A stretch of DNA of 64,000 nt. Origin: Acanthosepion esculentum. Lineage: Eukaryota > Mollusca > Cephalopoda > Sepiida > Sepiidae. The notes beneath the pieces are model-generated. The model was not told the DNA's origin. It did no database searches and was given only the letters and a program-made list of their open reading frames with translations. Within the stretch, counting starts at the first letter, position 1, and the number at the start of each line of letters is the position of its first letter. Positions 21,348 through 33,360 of this stretch are shown here, piece by piece. Where the stretch lies: assembly GCA_964036315.1 (NCBI GenBank), contig OZ038485.1:77140960-77204959 (forward strand). The letters run 5' to 3'. The position numbers and the translations under genes are program-made.

Positions 21348-24300
21348 GAATGTCACTGTCTCTGGAGACCATCAAGCTCAGGTACTATCAAGTGGCAACA
21401 CTGTACAATGAAAAATGCTCTTTACATATTGTGCAAAGGCAGGGATTGTGAATAAAACAATGTCCTTGAATCCATAATCACCTAAATGAATGCTCCAGTC
21501 AACATCACCACACAATGTCATCACTGGTCACCACCCCTATATTGGTTTGCTCAAACTACTTCATGAAGACATCACTAATGAAAACCCTGGAGCTTATGGC
21601 ATGCAGACAAATGCCCTTTCCTAGACAAGTCCACCAATGCAAACAGCAAAGCTGACCACAATGATATGGTACTTCAAGTGAGAAATGAAAATTGAAAAAA
21701 AAAAACTGGATCCATTGCATCTATATCTGTTGTCTTGTACTGTGGTCAAATCATTTGCAATAAACAAAATTCTCCTTTTTGTGTTTGCAGAGACCTCATG
21801 CAGACACAAGATTCCAGATTCACTCAAACACTACCCAAAACCAAAGTAAAATAAATTTCCAAAAAACACATGGACAACTCCCAACACGCTTCAAAGACTT
21901 CAATATGTATTAACATCAACAGTACAAACACATCAAATTAACATAAATACATACATCCTTTCTGCTCATATGCATTCATACCCATCAATTAGAATGAGAT
22001 CTGGAGAGTGCTCTGCTTCAAATTTGATCTTTGTCTGATTTACTTCACATTAAAATGTGTTGGCTGGACATGAATGCTATGAAAATAAAATTAAAAATAA
22101 AAATGTTGCTGCAAGCATGGCATTCAGCTCACAAAACAAATCTAAAAAAATTAAACTTAGGAGCTAATCATGAACATTGCCACTAAAGCAAAAACATGAC
22201 AAAAATGCTGAGTCTGGCAGTTTAAAAGGACTTCTTTGGTGACCTTCAAGGGAATTCACAATGGCCTCTTGGCTAACTAACCTGATGCAAGCTTCACCAC
22301 AAGAGGCCAGTACACAACCAACTCTCCCATCTTTGAGATTAGATTCATTTGCCCACAAAAGACATTCTATCTTGATCTAATGTATTCACTGATAATACAG
22401 ATAATTTTATTTTAACATACCTTGTCTCTTTTTTTTCCAACTCACCTGCAATACATTTGTTTTTTATTACTCTTGTAACCAAAATAGTATATAACAACAT
22501 TGACAACTATACAGATAACCATACAAAGATAATGTTCATAACAATACAAATAACTATATAAATAACAATATTGCCATATCATTGATAACCATATTGTTAA
22601 TAACCATAGAGATTGGCATGACATTGATAACCATGTATATTAAAATTAGCGATATGAATAAATTTTCCTGATAAAAGTTATGGAGAAAATAACTGGGAAA
22701 ATTATTTTTTTTAAATAATAAAATAATAATAATGAATAAAAAAAGAAAAGAAATAATTTTTCCCATGATCCTAGTAACGAAACTGGACTAAAAATGCTTA
22801 GCTTACATTTACAACCATGCTTATCAATACGTACCCTAACTTACTTTTATACCAGAAAAAGAATACGGATATACCCAAGAGACATTGAGAACTTTATTTC
22901 TCTTATTTTTTTTACCAAAAAAAGAATAAACGGTCCGTAATAGAAACCCAAGTTTTTGTTGCTTCTACAAATCTACAATAATTGTTTATATATGTGAAGT
23001 GAACACGCACACACCAACACACAACTTTAAATTCCATACCTTTTTTTTTTACCTAATCCGCTTTCCAATGTCAGCCATCCTAACAACAAAAAAAAAACAC
23101 AAACTTTTTTCTGGCTAAGTAAATTTACATCGGTAAAAAAATGAACATTAAATTCCAGCCATTTCATAAAATAATATAAGTTGCAAAATCAAAACTGTCG
23201 CGGTGTTATTTTACATTTTTTTTACAATACATCAATCTTGCTATGTACTAGCTTATCACGTGATTAATTATTGTGACTATGACTAATTACTCTATATAGC
23301 ACCACAGCATTATTGTCGAAATTTCTTTTTATGTTTTTAGTTTATCTGTTGAAATATCCACTAGCAAATCACATCAAATTTCTTCATAATAATCATAAAA
23401 AACTAAAAAAAAAAGAAAAAGTGTGTGTCCATAAGTAACTTATGATGATTCAGGACATCGTTTCCAGAAGAAAAAATTGCACAACAAAAGTAAAACCTTT
23501 TTTTTTCTTTTTGCTAAACAATAATTTCATATTTTTTTTAGCCTTAGATATGTATGTGATTAATAATCTTTAAAAGAAATTCTTAAATAAAAAAAAATAA
23601 ACAGCCTCCAGAATATTTCGAACAGAACACGCGCACACATTCATTTCGTCAACGTTACTTAAGTAACGCTTCTAAATTGCATAAAAACATTCTTTCCAGC
23701 AGCTGAACACAAATATTAGTGCTTACGTGAGACTCAGAAAGAAGGTTCACGAAATTTAGTCAATGACCTACATTTCTAAAGAAGTAAAAAATAAAAAGCA
23801 AAGTAAATGTTATGTACTTTTTCTATAGCATATGAAGGTGCTGTTCTACTTCACAATATACAACTTACCTACCAAGCATTTGCTAGTTTAATTATTTATC
23901 TATTCGTAAGATTGAATTTAGGCATTCTCAAATGTTACGCACAGCGACATAAAATAATGTTTAAGCTTCAAAATTTAATTTCATTTATGTCTTCTTACCC
24001 AAGGTCAAAGTAAAGAGAATGGTATAAAAAAGGGAAAATAAACGTAATTTTCTTTTCTTCTTGTTGCTTTTTTAGCTCCTTGATGACAGTAATCTTTTAA
24101 TTTATTTTTTATTATGACATGAGCAGTGTTGAAAGTTCTTGGCTCGACTGACCAAATAAAATATGTCCAACAATTAGATTTTTCATTTTTCTTTACCTCT
24201 CGTAATAATCACATAAACAATAAAGCAACAATCTACTTTAAATTTTAATTAAAAAATAAATATTAGCAAAGGTATTTTTTTATTTGGAATAAGAATTTAT

Positions 24301-25092
24301 TATATACAAGAAAAATGTAAAATTGAATCCCAAGATCCTAAAAGTAAAAAAAAATGTTTTTGTGTGGAAATATGAGAAAATAATTAAAAAAAATACGTTA
24401 TTGAAACAAAGAAAAAGTAATCATAATGTAATTTAGTATTAAAGAATTTTATCTTTATTACTAAACATGGGACAATAAAGGTAAAAGAAAAAGACGTTTC
24501 ACTGTTGAAATGTACAGTGTAGTGTACACTGATATAGCTTTTTTCTTCCCTACAAAAAAAAAAGTGCTTGGAGATCGAAATACCTAAGCTTACCACAAAC
24601 TGGGACAGGTTTCAAGTTCTATTATAGTTTTTTAGTCCTTGTATAATAAAAAGTTTTCTGTTAACAGTTTCAAGGTTGACACGCAAAAAAATAAATATGA
24701 ATAACCTGGATACATGGTAAGCCTAGACTAGAGACTCAAAAATAAAATTTAAATAAGTTAGATATCGGTTCGTCTTCAATTCACCTCATGATGCTTGTGA
24801 AATACGGTACAAAAATGCATTAATTGCAATTGGTCAATGAATAACGATGTCTCATTGCAATCATGCAAGGTTAACTTGTGTAAGAGTGATAGAATCGTCC
24901 ATATTTTCTACTCACCCCCGAGATAAAATACACTCTTCCATCAGAATCAGTTTTAACCAACCAACACCTCTAATCTTGAGACAACACTAAAATGTGTAAC
25001 AATTGTCGAAAACCTCTTTTCCCGCCCAGTTGCCTGGAGCCTATTTTGGATTCCAAAAACAAATAAAAAGGACCATTTCGACCCAATTCACC
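21348..25092. other. Interval without recognisable genes
   Basis: 21348-21990 continues the unassigned sequence interrupted by Gypsy-A. 22490-22640 has short irregular repeats of ATTGATAACCAT and related words. The rest is AT-rich with poly-A/T runs. Around 24900-25090 composition becomes more balanced just upstream of the Tx1-like LINE. No gene is supported. Confidence 0.5.
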
Positions 25093-25093
25093 A

Positions 25094-25110
25094 GTCAGTC
25101 ACTTAGCTTC
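25094..25110 (+). repeat. Target-site duplication, left copy, of the Tx1-like LINE
   Basis: GTCAGTCACTTAGCTTC matches GTCAGTCATTTAGCTTC at 29749-29765 at 16 of 17 positions. The pair exactly brackets the LINE and marks a target-primed insertion. Confidence 0.85.
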
Positions 25111-25481
25111 GCGTCGAGTAACTCAGTTTTTGAAGTCGCGTGATCTGATTATTGCTTTCTTTTTCAATTGAAGGTCGAGCCTTTGAAACAAACAGTTAGG
25201 TTTTCTTTTTCATTTTATTTGCAAAATTTTGAATTTTTCATTTCTCCCCCATTTCTGTGTACGCATTTGGATTTATTTCTGCATTTCTTTTTGTTTATTT
25301 CCTTATTATAATTTACCCTCCCGCATTTTTAGTATCGTTTTCGTTTGAGTTTTGGTTTTATTTCATACGTGTTTTTCATTTTTTTTCCCACTTGTTTGAT
25401 TTGATTTTTGTTTTCAAAAGAAGAATATAAAAAAAGGCGAACTTTTATTTGTTTAGCTGCCAGGGTGTGAAATCCCCATCG

Positions 25482-26325
25482 TAGAAAATCTAAGACTATC
25501 ACCGTCTCAAACGGTGCAAACGGAAAATTTGTCACCGGCAGAAAATTTGCCACCTCTTGCATCATCTTTAAAGAGGAGCATAGAGGAAGAGGAAGATGAT
25601 GAAAAAAAAAACATGACATTCTGAAAAAAGCAGGGAGGACAAGTGTGCAGTTAAATCCAGGTCGCAGTCCGTCCCTGCTCTCCCTAAAGAAACTGTCATA
25701 ATTCCCAAAGTTAGGAGCCTCCCTTCCTCCCCTTGCCGTGCTCCATCCCCCTCTCCCTCTACATCTTCCCTTAGTTCTACCTCCACCCCCCATGCGTCCG
25801 CTGTTTCCCCAACCCACCCGTCAAGAGAGAAGAGGGCGAAAAAGAAAAAAATATTTCCCTGGCCCAGAAGAAATATGTAGAGTGGAGAGAAAAGAATTGG
25901 AGAAGGACTTGCCGAAACATAAGAAGGCCTTGCTGAATATGTTATTTATGATAAACTCAGTAGATGGCAAGTCTACAGAGGATCCCCGTAATTTTCTGAA
26001 TGCCCCTGGGGTAATTACATGCATAAGGGAAACGGGGAGTTACCTCAAGGTATGGAGCCATATATATGAGGCCAAGGATGCTTTTCCTAAGATTAGAATG
26101 TTGGAGGTGGAATCACCATATTTGAAAAAGCTCAGGCAGTATTGTGCTGGGAGGGTCCCCGTCATACTCTATCCCTCCTTATATAGGGCAGTGAAATTAA
26201 TTTACCCCACGGACGTCGGCGGAGTGGTCCTGGATGGACGGATGACGTCAGAGCTAGGTATAGGGAGCCTAGGACAATCCGTCGGGGTCCTCACTAACTC
26301 AGATTTCCGCCCGATATGTGAGTAG
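25482..26325 (+). pseudogene. Tx1-like LINE ORF1, frame-shifted
   Basis: The first-ORF protein of LINEs binds the RNA. Its start lies in an acidic, Ser/Pro-rich stretch (SIEEEEDDEKKN) that ends in a stop after an A-run near 25610. A Ser/Pro-rich segment (SPSPSTSSLSSTSTPHASA) continues in another frame to a basic REKRAKKKK. The remaining part (RVERKELEKDLPKHKKALLN onward to 26325) is in a third frame. At least two breaks occur at A-runs, near 25610 and 25850. I recognise no zinc knuckles or RRM, so only position and composition identify it as ORF1. Confidence 0.55.
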
Positions 26326-26360
26326 GTTTTTGCTCTTTTTTATTTTTGCCGGCCTAAAAG

Positions 26361-27101
26361 ATGTCTATCAAGATAGCTACTTTGAATGTGAAGGGTTTGA
26401 GGGATCGGTGTAAGGCAGCCCGCCTGCTCCGGGATCTCTTGTCCTTTGGTGTGGATGTCGCCGCGATCGAAGAGACCCACTTTGTTTGCAGTTCCGATGC
26501 ATGTGTGCTGGAGAACGACTTTGTCGTCTATTCAGCATATGAGGACCGGGTTGCCAGAGGAGTTTATTTGCTGGTGAAGCGGACTCTAGATGCGGAGGTG
26601 GACCTTGTGCATACCGATGCCGAGGGACGGTTGATCGTCGCCGATATTGCCATGAAAAGTGGTTCGTTTCGGGTCGTTGCGGTTTATGCGCCCAACGACC
26701 AGGAGGAGCGGGTTTCGTTTTTCCGGCGGTTGGGGCCCTTCCTGGTGGATTCAACGCGTCTAGTCTTAATGGAGGACTGGAATGCCATCCTGGACCCCAA
26801 CTTAGATCGGGGGCGGGGTGCTAGCGGGAGAAGGGGCGATCATAGCTTGGTTGTTCTTATCAACGATTTTGGTCTCGTTGATAGATACCGGGTCTATCAT
26901 CCCGGGGGGAAAATGTGGACGTGGACTAATAGTTAGCCTCCTGACAAAGTGGTTAGCTACCTTGACAGGATGTTAGTTAGAAGAGCCGACATAGATTTGT
27001 TAGATTGTCCCACGTTCCACTGGGTAGGCTATACGGACCACAAACCCGTTTGTGCCTGCGTGGCGTTAGATCATAGTCCTAGAATGGCTGGTTACTGGAA
27101 G
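26361..27101 (+). pseudogene. Tx1-like LINE ORF2 endonuclease domain, one nonsense codon
   Basis: AP-type endonuclease that nicks the target. The ATG at 26361 begins MSIKIATLNVKGLRD, the usual start with the catalytic Asn. Then follow IEETHF (catalytic Glu), VVAVYAPND, DWNAILD (Asp and Asn), SYLDRMLV and YTDHKPVCA (Asp-His). All catalytic positions are present. A TAG at 26934-26936 interrupts it between MWTWTNS and the SYLDR block. The domain ends near HSPRMAGYWK at about 27101, after which the expected linker is shortened. Confidence 0.85.
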
Positions 27102-29131
27102 GTAATTAGACATAGGTTAAGCCAGATGTCTTCCCAAGCTGTGAAGATTGGCGCAGAATTGCGCAAGGAAGAGGTCCGTCGAGGTGGCGATCGTTACATT
27201 CGTGAAGTCGAAACCCCGGAGGGACGTACTCTTCGGGCCACTGACGACATGTGCGAGGCGTTTCGGCGGCATTTCGAGAGCCGTTTTACCAAGGAGCCTG
27301 GTCTTCGTGAGGGCGAGTTTCGCAGCTATTTGGCTGACTTTCCTCGGGAGAGATCACGGAAGGCACCCCGCCTTCCGTGATCTACGCGGCATTGAAGAAG
27401 GTCGGCAGAGGCAAGTCACCTGGTTTGGATGGTTTGCCCTATGAATTGTACTTGAGGCTGTCGCACATCTTTGTCCCGATTTTGACTGTGGTGTTCAACA
27501 ACTGGTTCCGGCAGGGGTCTCTGTCCGACCGGTTCTCCAGGGGTGTGATCACGCTGTTGAAAAAGGATAAGGGTGTTGGGGGAAAACTAGATGATTACAG
27601 GTCCATAACTCTGCTAAACACAGAGTTAAAGATTTTGGCCAAGATCCTGCAGGAGCGTTTGCAGTCAGTTGCCGAGTCTCTGTTGGGTCCGGAGCAAACT
27701 TGTTCTGTGAGAGGCTGAACAATTCAGAGCAACCTGCATCTGATCCGCACGATCTTAGAGGGTGTAAAAGACGACGACGAGGCCGCGCTGATCAATTTGG
27801 ATCAGTCCAAGGCATTTGATAGGGTTGACCATCACTACCTTACTGCTGTCCTGCATGCCGCTGGATTAGCCTCCTGTATCGCTCCCCCAGTGATGTGGTG
27901 CAGGTGAACGGGAAGCTGTCGAACGCTTTTGCGCTGTCTAGGTCGGTTCGTCAAGGTTGTCCATTGTCGCCCCTACTTTATGCTTTGCCGTTGGAGTCTC
28001 TCCTTCGCCGGCTGAGGGACAGGGCGTGCAGTCCGACCCTACGTGGAATCGCCGTTCCTGGAGGGGCTTGAGCCAGGGTTTCCGCGTACGTTGATGACGT
28101 ATTTGCTTTCGTGTCGTCCCGCAGCGACACAGAGGCGGTACTGAAGGCGCTTGACCGGTACGAGAAAGTGACAGAGGCCAAGATTAACCGGCTTGCGGTT
28201 AGGTGCCTGGAAGGGGGTCGATCTTCCGGGGCCCTTTGGTTGGATGAACGGTCCTGTCCGCATTCTTGGAGTGTGGTTTGGACCCGACCTCCAGCTGGAG
28301 AAAAATTGATCTGGAGTGCGAGCAAAGGTCGACACTGCCGGTCAGACTTGGCGTCGACGAAGGTTGTCCGTGAAGGGCAGGGCGGAGGCGTGTGCTACAT
28401 ACGTTTTCCCGATTGTCCTTTATCGTTTGTCCGCACTTCCTCTCTGTGACGACCATCGGAAGGCGCTCGAGCGCTCGCTATCCTCCATTTTATGGAGGGG
28501 ACTCGGGAATCGGGTCGACAGACGAGTCTCTGTACAACGTCCGTGTCATGGGGGCTGGGGATGCCACACTTGGAGAGCCACAAACGTGCCTCGAGATTGG
28601 CTTTCCTACGCCGCGCGTTGACAGGAGGAGATTTGATTATGGCGGGGATTGTCAGGGACCCGTTCCCTTTCCTTACTATCAATCCCCTCCCATCTCGCGA
28701 GCTGAGCACCATCGTAAGCCCCGAGATCAATCGGATTTCCTTCGCGAGTGTCGGTCGGACTTGTTGACTGTTCCTCGGTCCAGTGACCTTTCATGGCCTA
28801 GGAAGGTCTTCTATCGTCTTTTAGTGGAGGGGGTCGCGAAGGATCGCCTATGTGATCGGCTCTGTTTGTCGGAGGATGAGATTCGCTCTTACTGGTCTTG
28901 GGCGCCAGCGGCGGATTACCTCAGTAACCCTGAGTTTTCGCTTACCTGGCGATTGGCTCGGAATAGGCTGTCTCTCAATGACAAGGCCTTCATATGGGGC
29001 TTGGAGGATTTGCCAGACTGTGAACGGTGTGACCTTGGTTTAGAAGAAACGTCTTCGCACGCCTTCTACCATTGGTCAACCTATGTCACATCGGGGTGGT
29101 TTCCCGTGGAGCCCTCTCCTTGGTTAGGTTA
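27102..29131 (+). pseudogene. Tx1-like LINE ORF2 reverse transcriptase and C-terminal module, broken
   Basis: The linker right after the endonuclease is only about 35 residues before EVRRGGDRYIREVETPEG, much shorter than usual. RT blocks follow: GRGKSPGLDGLPYELY, VITLLKKDKG, DYRSITLLNTELKILAK, NLDQSKAFDRVDH, RQGCPLSPLLYALPLE and the catalytic AYVDDVFAF (about 28090). After the thumb come RPCHGGWGCHTWRA and DKAFIWGLEDLPDCERCDLG, whose Cys-Cys-His spacing is the C-terminal zinc-like motif of this group. Stops occur at 27716-27718 and near 28070, with shifts near 27375, 27890 and 28200. The protein ends early at 29131. Confidence 0.82.
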
Positions 29132-29748
29132 GACAAGCTTTTCTGTACCTAGTTAATGTGAGTAAGTGTTGTTCCTGGCCTGTTCCCGGCTATCTCTTTT
29201 GTTATGATCCAAGTCGAGATTCCCAACTTCCCCAGTTTGTTTTTGGTCCTTTTTATCTCGACGCGGTCAGCCTTATATTTTCCCATGGCTGTATAATTTT
29301 TTATCCTTTTCCCACTCCCTTAGCGAGAGAGCTTCTTGAGTTTGTCCCCTGGGCAGAATACAGCGGTCTCTCTGTTTTGAGGGTTGGACGGGCCCTACTA
29401 ACATCTATTATGTTTCATTTGAATTATGTTAATATTTTAGTTTATTATTGGGTTCATCTCCCTCCTCTCTCATTCTTCATGATTAGATTTTTATGTATTA
29501 TTATTATCATTAAATTTTTATGAAATGGGGCGCGTTTTGTAGGTCCCCTTGTGAGGATGCGGTATTATGGTGTATGGAGGATTGATTGGTGATGGATAAG
29601 TTATTGTGGTGAATGGGCAAATTGTAATGAGTGAATGGGTCGTGAATCGGATTAGCTAGGTATAGGATAGTTAGTTAAGACCAGCCTTAACCTCTCCCCT
29701 TTTTAGGCCTTGTGCCATAATTGTATTTTTTTTAATACAATAAATAAT
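29132..29748 (+). other. Tx1-like LINE 3' UTR with terminal hairpin
   Basis: Non-coding 3' part of the LINE. Near its end ATTGTATT-TTTTTT-AATACAAT (29720-29741) forms a perfect 8-bp stem, followed by AAATAAT and the right target duplication. A structured 3' end could be the template signal for reverse transcription. Confidence 0.6.
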
Positions 29749-29765
29749 GTCAGTCATTTAGCTTC
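29749..29765 (+). repeat. Target-site duplication, right copy, of the Tx1-like LINE
   Basis: Matches 25094-25110 at 16 of 17 positions. Confidence 0.85.
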
Positions 29766-30400
29766 AGAGATGCTACACGAATCCACGCGTGTCACTATTT
29801 TGACTTAAGAAACTTTTCGCGCGTCAACTGCTGACTCAAACACCAACATTATTCTCTCAAAATTCACTTACAACTTTCTAAGAAAAGTGTTCTTACACAC
29901 TACTAAAATAGAAATTGTATTAAACAAAATATAAATACAGAAGAATCCAAGGTATACAACTCTAGAAAATTAAGACATTTATACTCTACTTTAATCACGC
30001 ACACAAACTACACAAATTTCTGTATAAATAATATTTTCCATTTTACTCTATTTGACTAGTTCTTTAACACATGAACAATTTTGAACTGTAAATCAATAAG
30101 ACACCAAATTTATACATGGTCAATTCCTGCATTATCAAACCACAAGTTTTCTAATTGTATATTAATTGTACATAAATGTCTGTTGTTTTTATTGAAACCT
30201 AAATTACCGTTGTTTCTTATTCAATTGCCTTGTGATTGATTCGTTTTGAATGCCTATATTCTATATTGTTGTGGATTAAATATGGTGAACATGCCCGTAA
30301 ACTAACCATCTTAATATTAAAACCTTCTGATACCAAAGTCAAACTCATAGCAATCCCAACAAGAGTATGTTGGTATTGAAAAGCCTCGTGGGGGAGAGAG
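29766..30400. other. AT-rich interval without recognisable genes
   Basis: AT-rich; no motifs, repeats or element ends seen. Confidence 0.5.
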
Positions 30401-30526
30401 AGAGATTTCTCCACAGATTCTTCAATTTTAAATGTTTCTTTTATTTCTTTTTTTTTAGTTAAATGACATTGCCATTAATTCATAATAAAAAATACGTTAA
30501 ATTGAAGAATCTGTGAAAAAAATCTC
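30401..30526. repeat. Imperfect inverted repeat (arms about 30 bp, spacer about 66 bp)
   Basis: The left arm contains ACAGATTCTTCAATTT (30413-30428) and the right arm AAATTGAAGAATCTGT (30499-30514), a perfect 16-bp match. Pairing extends outward through GAGATTTCTCC against GAAAAAAATCTC and weakly inward. The spacer is T-rich. It could be a MITE remnant or a hairpin-forming transcript; nothing else identifies it. Confidence 0.6.
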
Positions 30527-31139
30527 CCACCTCCTCTGAGCTCATTACAAGTGAAACTTGCATGGGATTTTTCATGGGGTACATTTTCTCATCATACGCA
30601 GGAAAAGCCACGAAGAACAAAACGGTCAATAGGCAGTCATCAGCATGAAAAGATCACTTGCGGTTTGGTCGCAATTGGTACACTCAACACTGTAAGGTTG
30701 AGGGCCCAATAAGTTGATAAGGTTCATTACTCAGCCGAACTTTTTAAAAAAAGTATGAAAATTTCCATCTGAATGGCAGCTAAGTAAACAGTTGCCAGAA
30801 AACCCGATAAAGAGTATGCATAAAGAAAAATCCTGAACTAACATTTAAACTACACTACTGATATATCATTATTTCTCAGAATGCTTTTTAATACAAAATA
30901 ATATTTTATTGTTTCTTTATGAAAGAGATGACAACAAAATGTCTAGGCGAAAGACAATAAAATGCATATCGGTTCATCCAGAAAAAAAGAGAATTAAAAT
31001 TACCAAGTTGTGTCCGGAAAAAGTACACCCATTTTGTAGTGGTGAATGACTACAAAGTAGTTTGTTTTCCTGGTCTTTGAGATGAGGGATTCTCTTCATA
31101 TTTAAAGCTACACCTCAAGTAGTTAGCAACCTATTCAAT
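30527..31139. other. Interval without recognisable genes
   Basis: Mixed composition with no recognisable coding or repeat structure. Confidence 0.45.
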
Positions 31140-31682
31140 AATAACTTGCACAAGTTAAGTTCGGGAATTATACTTGGTTGTCTGGTGTCTATACGCCGGG
31201 GAAGTTGAAACTGATATCAGCTCAAGCCCTAGGAGGTCACCCCAAGGCAGTAACTCTTCTTCGGGAGGGAGCTGGGGTTATTTGGTGCCTGAGGCGTTTC
31301 CAAAGGGGAAATGCCGATGGTGGGTATGTAGCGGTTGAAAAATTTTTGTATGGCTTTTTCGAAATCCTACATTAAACTCCGTCCTTGTGTCACATTCTGT
31401 TGCGACGTAAGCGAACAGATAAATATCTACTTGATTGTCTGGTGTTGATATGACGGGGAAATTTATATCAGCTGAAGACCCCACCCCCACCCCGGAAGCA
31501 TCTCCCTATGTAGTACATCGTCTTCGGGAGGGAGTTGGGTTCATTACTCGGCACCTGAAGCGTCTCCAAAGGGGAAGTTCCAAGGGAAGAGCAATTTTTG
31601 TATGGCTTTTCCAAAATCCCACATTAAACTCCGACATTGTGTCACATTCGGTTGTGATGTGAGCGTGCGGTTATCAAATCCC
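31140..31682 (+). repeat. Tandem pair of about 250-bp units with 5S rRNA-like head
   Basis: Two direct units, about 31168-31429 and 31430-31682. Both contain TACTTG(G/A)TTGTCTGGTG, then a CGGGGAA block, CTTCGGGAGGGAG, TCTCCAAAGGGGAA or its variant, ATTTTTGTATGGCTTTT and CACATTAAACTCC. In unit 1 the start reads AAGTTAAG, TTCGGG, TTATACTTGG, CTGG, ATAC, CCGGG. This follows the order of 5S rRNA box A, intermediate element and box C (AAGTTAAGC, TCGGG, GTACTTGG, CCTGG, ATACCGGG) with some bases missing. I read it as a 5S-derived SINE (SINE3-like) or 5S pseudogene fused to unknown body, duplicated once. Small open frames inside are probably not genes. Confidence 0.4.
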
Positions 31683-32522
31683 AGTTGATGTTGAATGATT
31701 GTGCAAATAGCAATTCTGACTACATCTCCTCGGCTTGACTATCGTTTGGATTGGATATAAGCGAACAAATTTTTAATACATTTTTTTATTTTTAATAATT
31801 TTTCTATAAAATATAATTTTAAAATTGCCTTTTCTACAAACACATTTTTAAAATAATTTACACTGGAATGTTTGTAAATCCATTCCAGCAACCGTTGTCT
31901 GTTGCTTGTTAAATCTTTAAAAAAAAATCAAACAGCAACAATTCTAACTGGATCTCTTCCATTCCATTACTTTCTGGCGTTTTTACTTGTAAAATAAACG
32001 ATCATCACGCAAGAAGTGTGGACGTGTACGATGCAATATGTATTTTTAGTGATCTTTAACCAGGTAAAATCAGCTGTTTTAGACAAGGAAATTAGTTCAT
32101 ACATTGGGTTAAAAAAGTCTCTCTTCATGTTGCATTCTCTTAGAAAATGACTTACAATAAAAGACAGAAAAGGCAATTAAGTGTAAGAATAGAATGCCTA
32201 ATTAATAATTTAGTTATTACCTAATTCAGTTGTTTCACTTATTTGTGATGGCAGGATAAAAAAAAAAGATTATCTATGAAGTTGTGATTCACTGTGGAAT
32301 TCTCCGTGATGATCCCCTGGGGTATTTTTTTAACATTTCTGACAAGATCAATCAAACAAAAAATGATTACTAATAATACAATACACTAGTCAAAGGCAAA
32401 GTTCAAACAAAAGCATTCTACAATCAACAAGGCTTGTTCGGACGTGTACAAGTGGATTGTTTAAAAAAAGTTTCAGTTTTCAAGTTTTTATATTGATGGG
32501 ACACTATTGGAGAGGCGCTAGT
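31683..32522. other. Interval without recognisable genes
   Basis: AT-rich with T-runs near 31770-31860. No features supported. Confidence 0.5.
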
Positions 32523-32735
32523 AAACTGAAAAACATTAAATTCCAATAGACTGAAGATATACTGATGACTAGACGAAGGAAAATGAAAGAAAAAGATAAT
32601 TGTTTTTAATTGACAAAAAAACAACAACTAGAAAACCGAAAAACACTAAATTCTGATAAACTGAAATATATACCGATGACTAGATGAGGGAAAATCAAAG
32701 AAAAGGATATTTGTTTTCTTTTTTTATTGGAAAAA
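32523..32735 (+). repeat. Tandem duplication, 110-bp unit
   Basis: Unit 1 (32523-32632) and unit 2 (from 32633) both run AAAC(T/C)GAAAAACA(T/C)TAAATTC, then ACTGAA(G/A)ATATA, ACTAGA(C/T)GA and GGAAAAT(G/C)AAAG. They differ by scattered substitutions. Function unknown. Confidence 0.7.
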
Positions 32736-33195
32736 AATATAAGAAGGTAATTAAATTACTTGTCTGCCGGAGAGGTAAAACAAAGAGACCATCTGGTTTC
32801 GATTAGAACTGAGGCTACATGACGAACTATTTTTTTGGAGGACCAACGACCTCTCGGGAAGAAATAGATAATATTTTTACGACCATTGTGAGAAAAGGGG
32901 AAGAGACAGACCTTTGGCTGGGAGTTCGCCTGAGTGATGAATATTTACTTTTAGAAGCAGACAAGTTTCCATCAGAAAATAGATAAAAGAATGACAATTA
33001 AAATTTTCGTTGGCCAAAACGCGATAAAACTTCCCAAAACCAAGGAACTGTTCCCTTTTTGCCACTTGTTGACCAAAGGGTTGACGATAGGATAAAAATG
33101 TTCAATCCCAGGTGTGAAAAAAACCACACACCAAAAGCACGATAAGAAAGAATTTTGAACGATAATTAAAATTTGGCAGTTGGACTAAGGGGACG

Positions 33196-33360
33196 GGTTT
33201 GTTCAGGTGACCAAGGAGGAGAGAACACAGGTGGAATTGCAGAGAAGGCAGAGGACCATGCACGGGCCTCAGGCAGTGATAGTGAAAGGCACTCACAAAG
33301 CAGGACTGGTTTGATCAGGTGACCAAAAGAAAGAGAAGGCCCAGGTAGAATTCAAGAAGG
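33196..33360 (+). repeat. Direct repeat, 112-bp period
   Basis: GGTTTGTTCAGGTGACCAA at 33196 recurs as GGTTTGATCAGGTGACCAA at 33308. Both are followed by a purine-rich run and CAGGT(G/A)GAATT. The second unit is cut at about 33360. Confidence 0.65.

Larger units (their letters stand above)
25111..29748 (+). mobile_element. Tx1/L1-type LINE, full ends, inner deletions (4638 bp)
   Basis: A non-LTR retrotransposon with 5' UTR (25111 to about 25480), a broken ORF1, an ORF2 with endonuclease, reverse transcriptase and C-terminal CCHC module, and a 3' UTR ending in ATACAATAAATAAT. A 17-bp target duplication with one mismatch flanks it. The coding part is clearly richer in G+C than the surrounding sequence. 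The RT and C-terminal motifs (DCERC...H) are of the Tx1/L1 group. ORF2 has stops, shifts and at least one sizeable loss between endonuclease and RT, so the copy is dead. Confidence 0.88.

Noticed and set aside
25329..25817. Gly/Arg-rich minus-strand frame of 162 residues
   Set aside because: It is the antisense of the Ser/Pro-rich start of the LINE ORF1 and its 5' UTR; no domain of its own.
31178..31662. Two short similar plus-strand frames (MSGV...) as a duplicated small gene
   Set aside because: Similarity is explained by the DNA duplication; the frames diverge by indels and coincide with the 5S-like non-coding unit.
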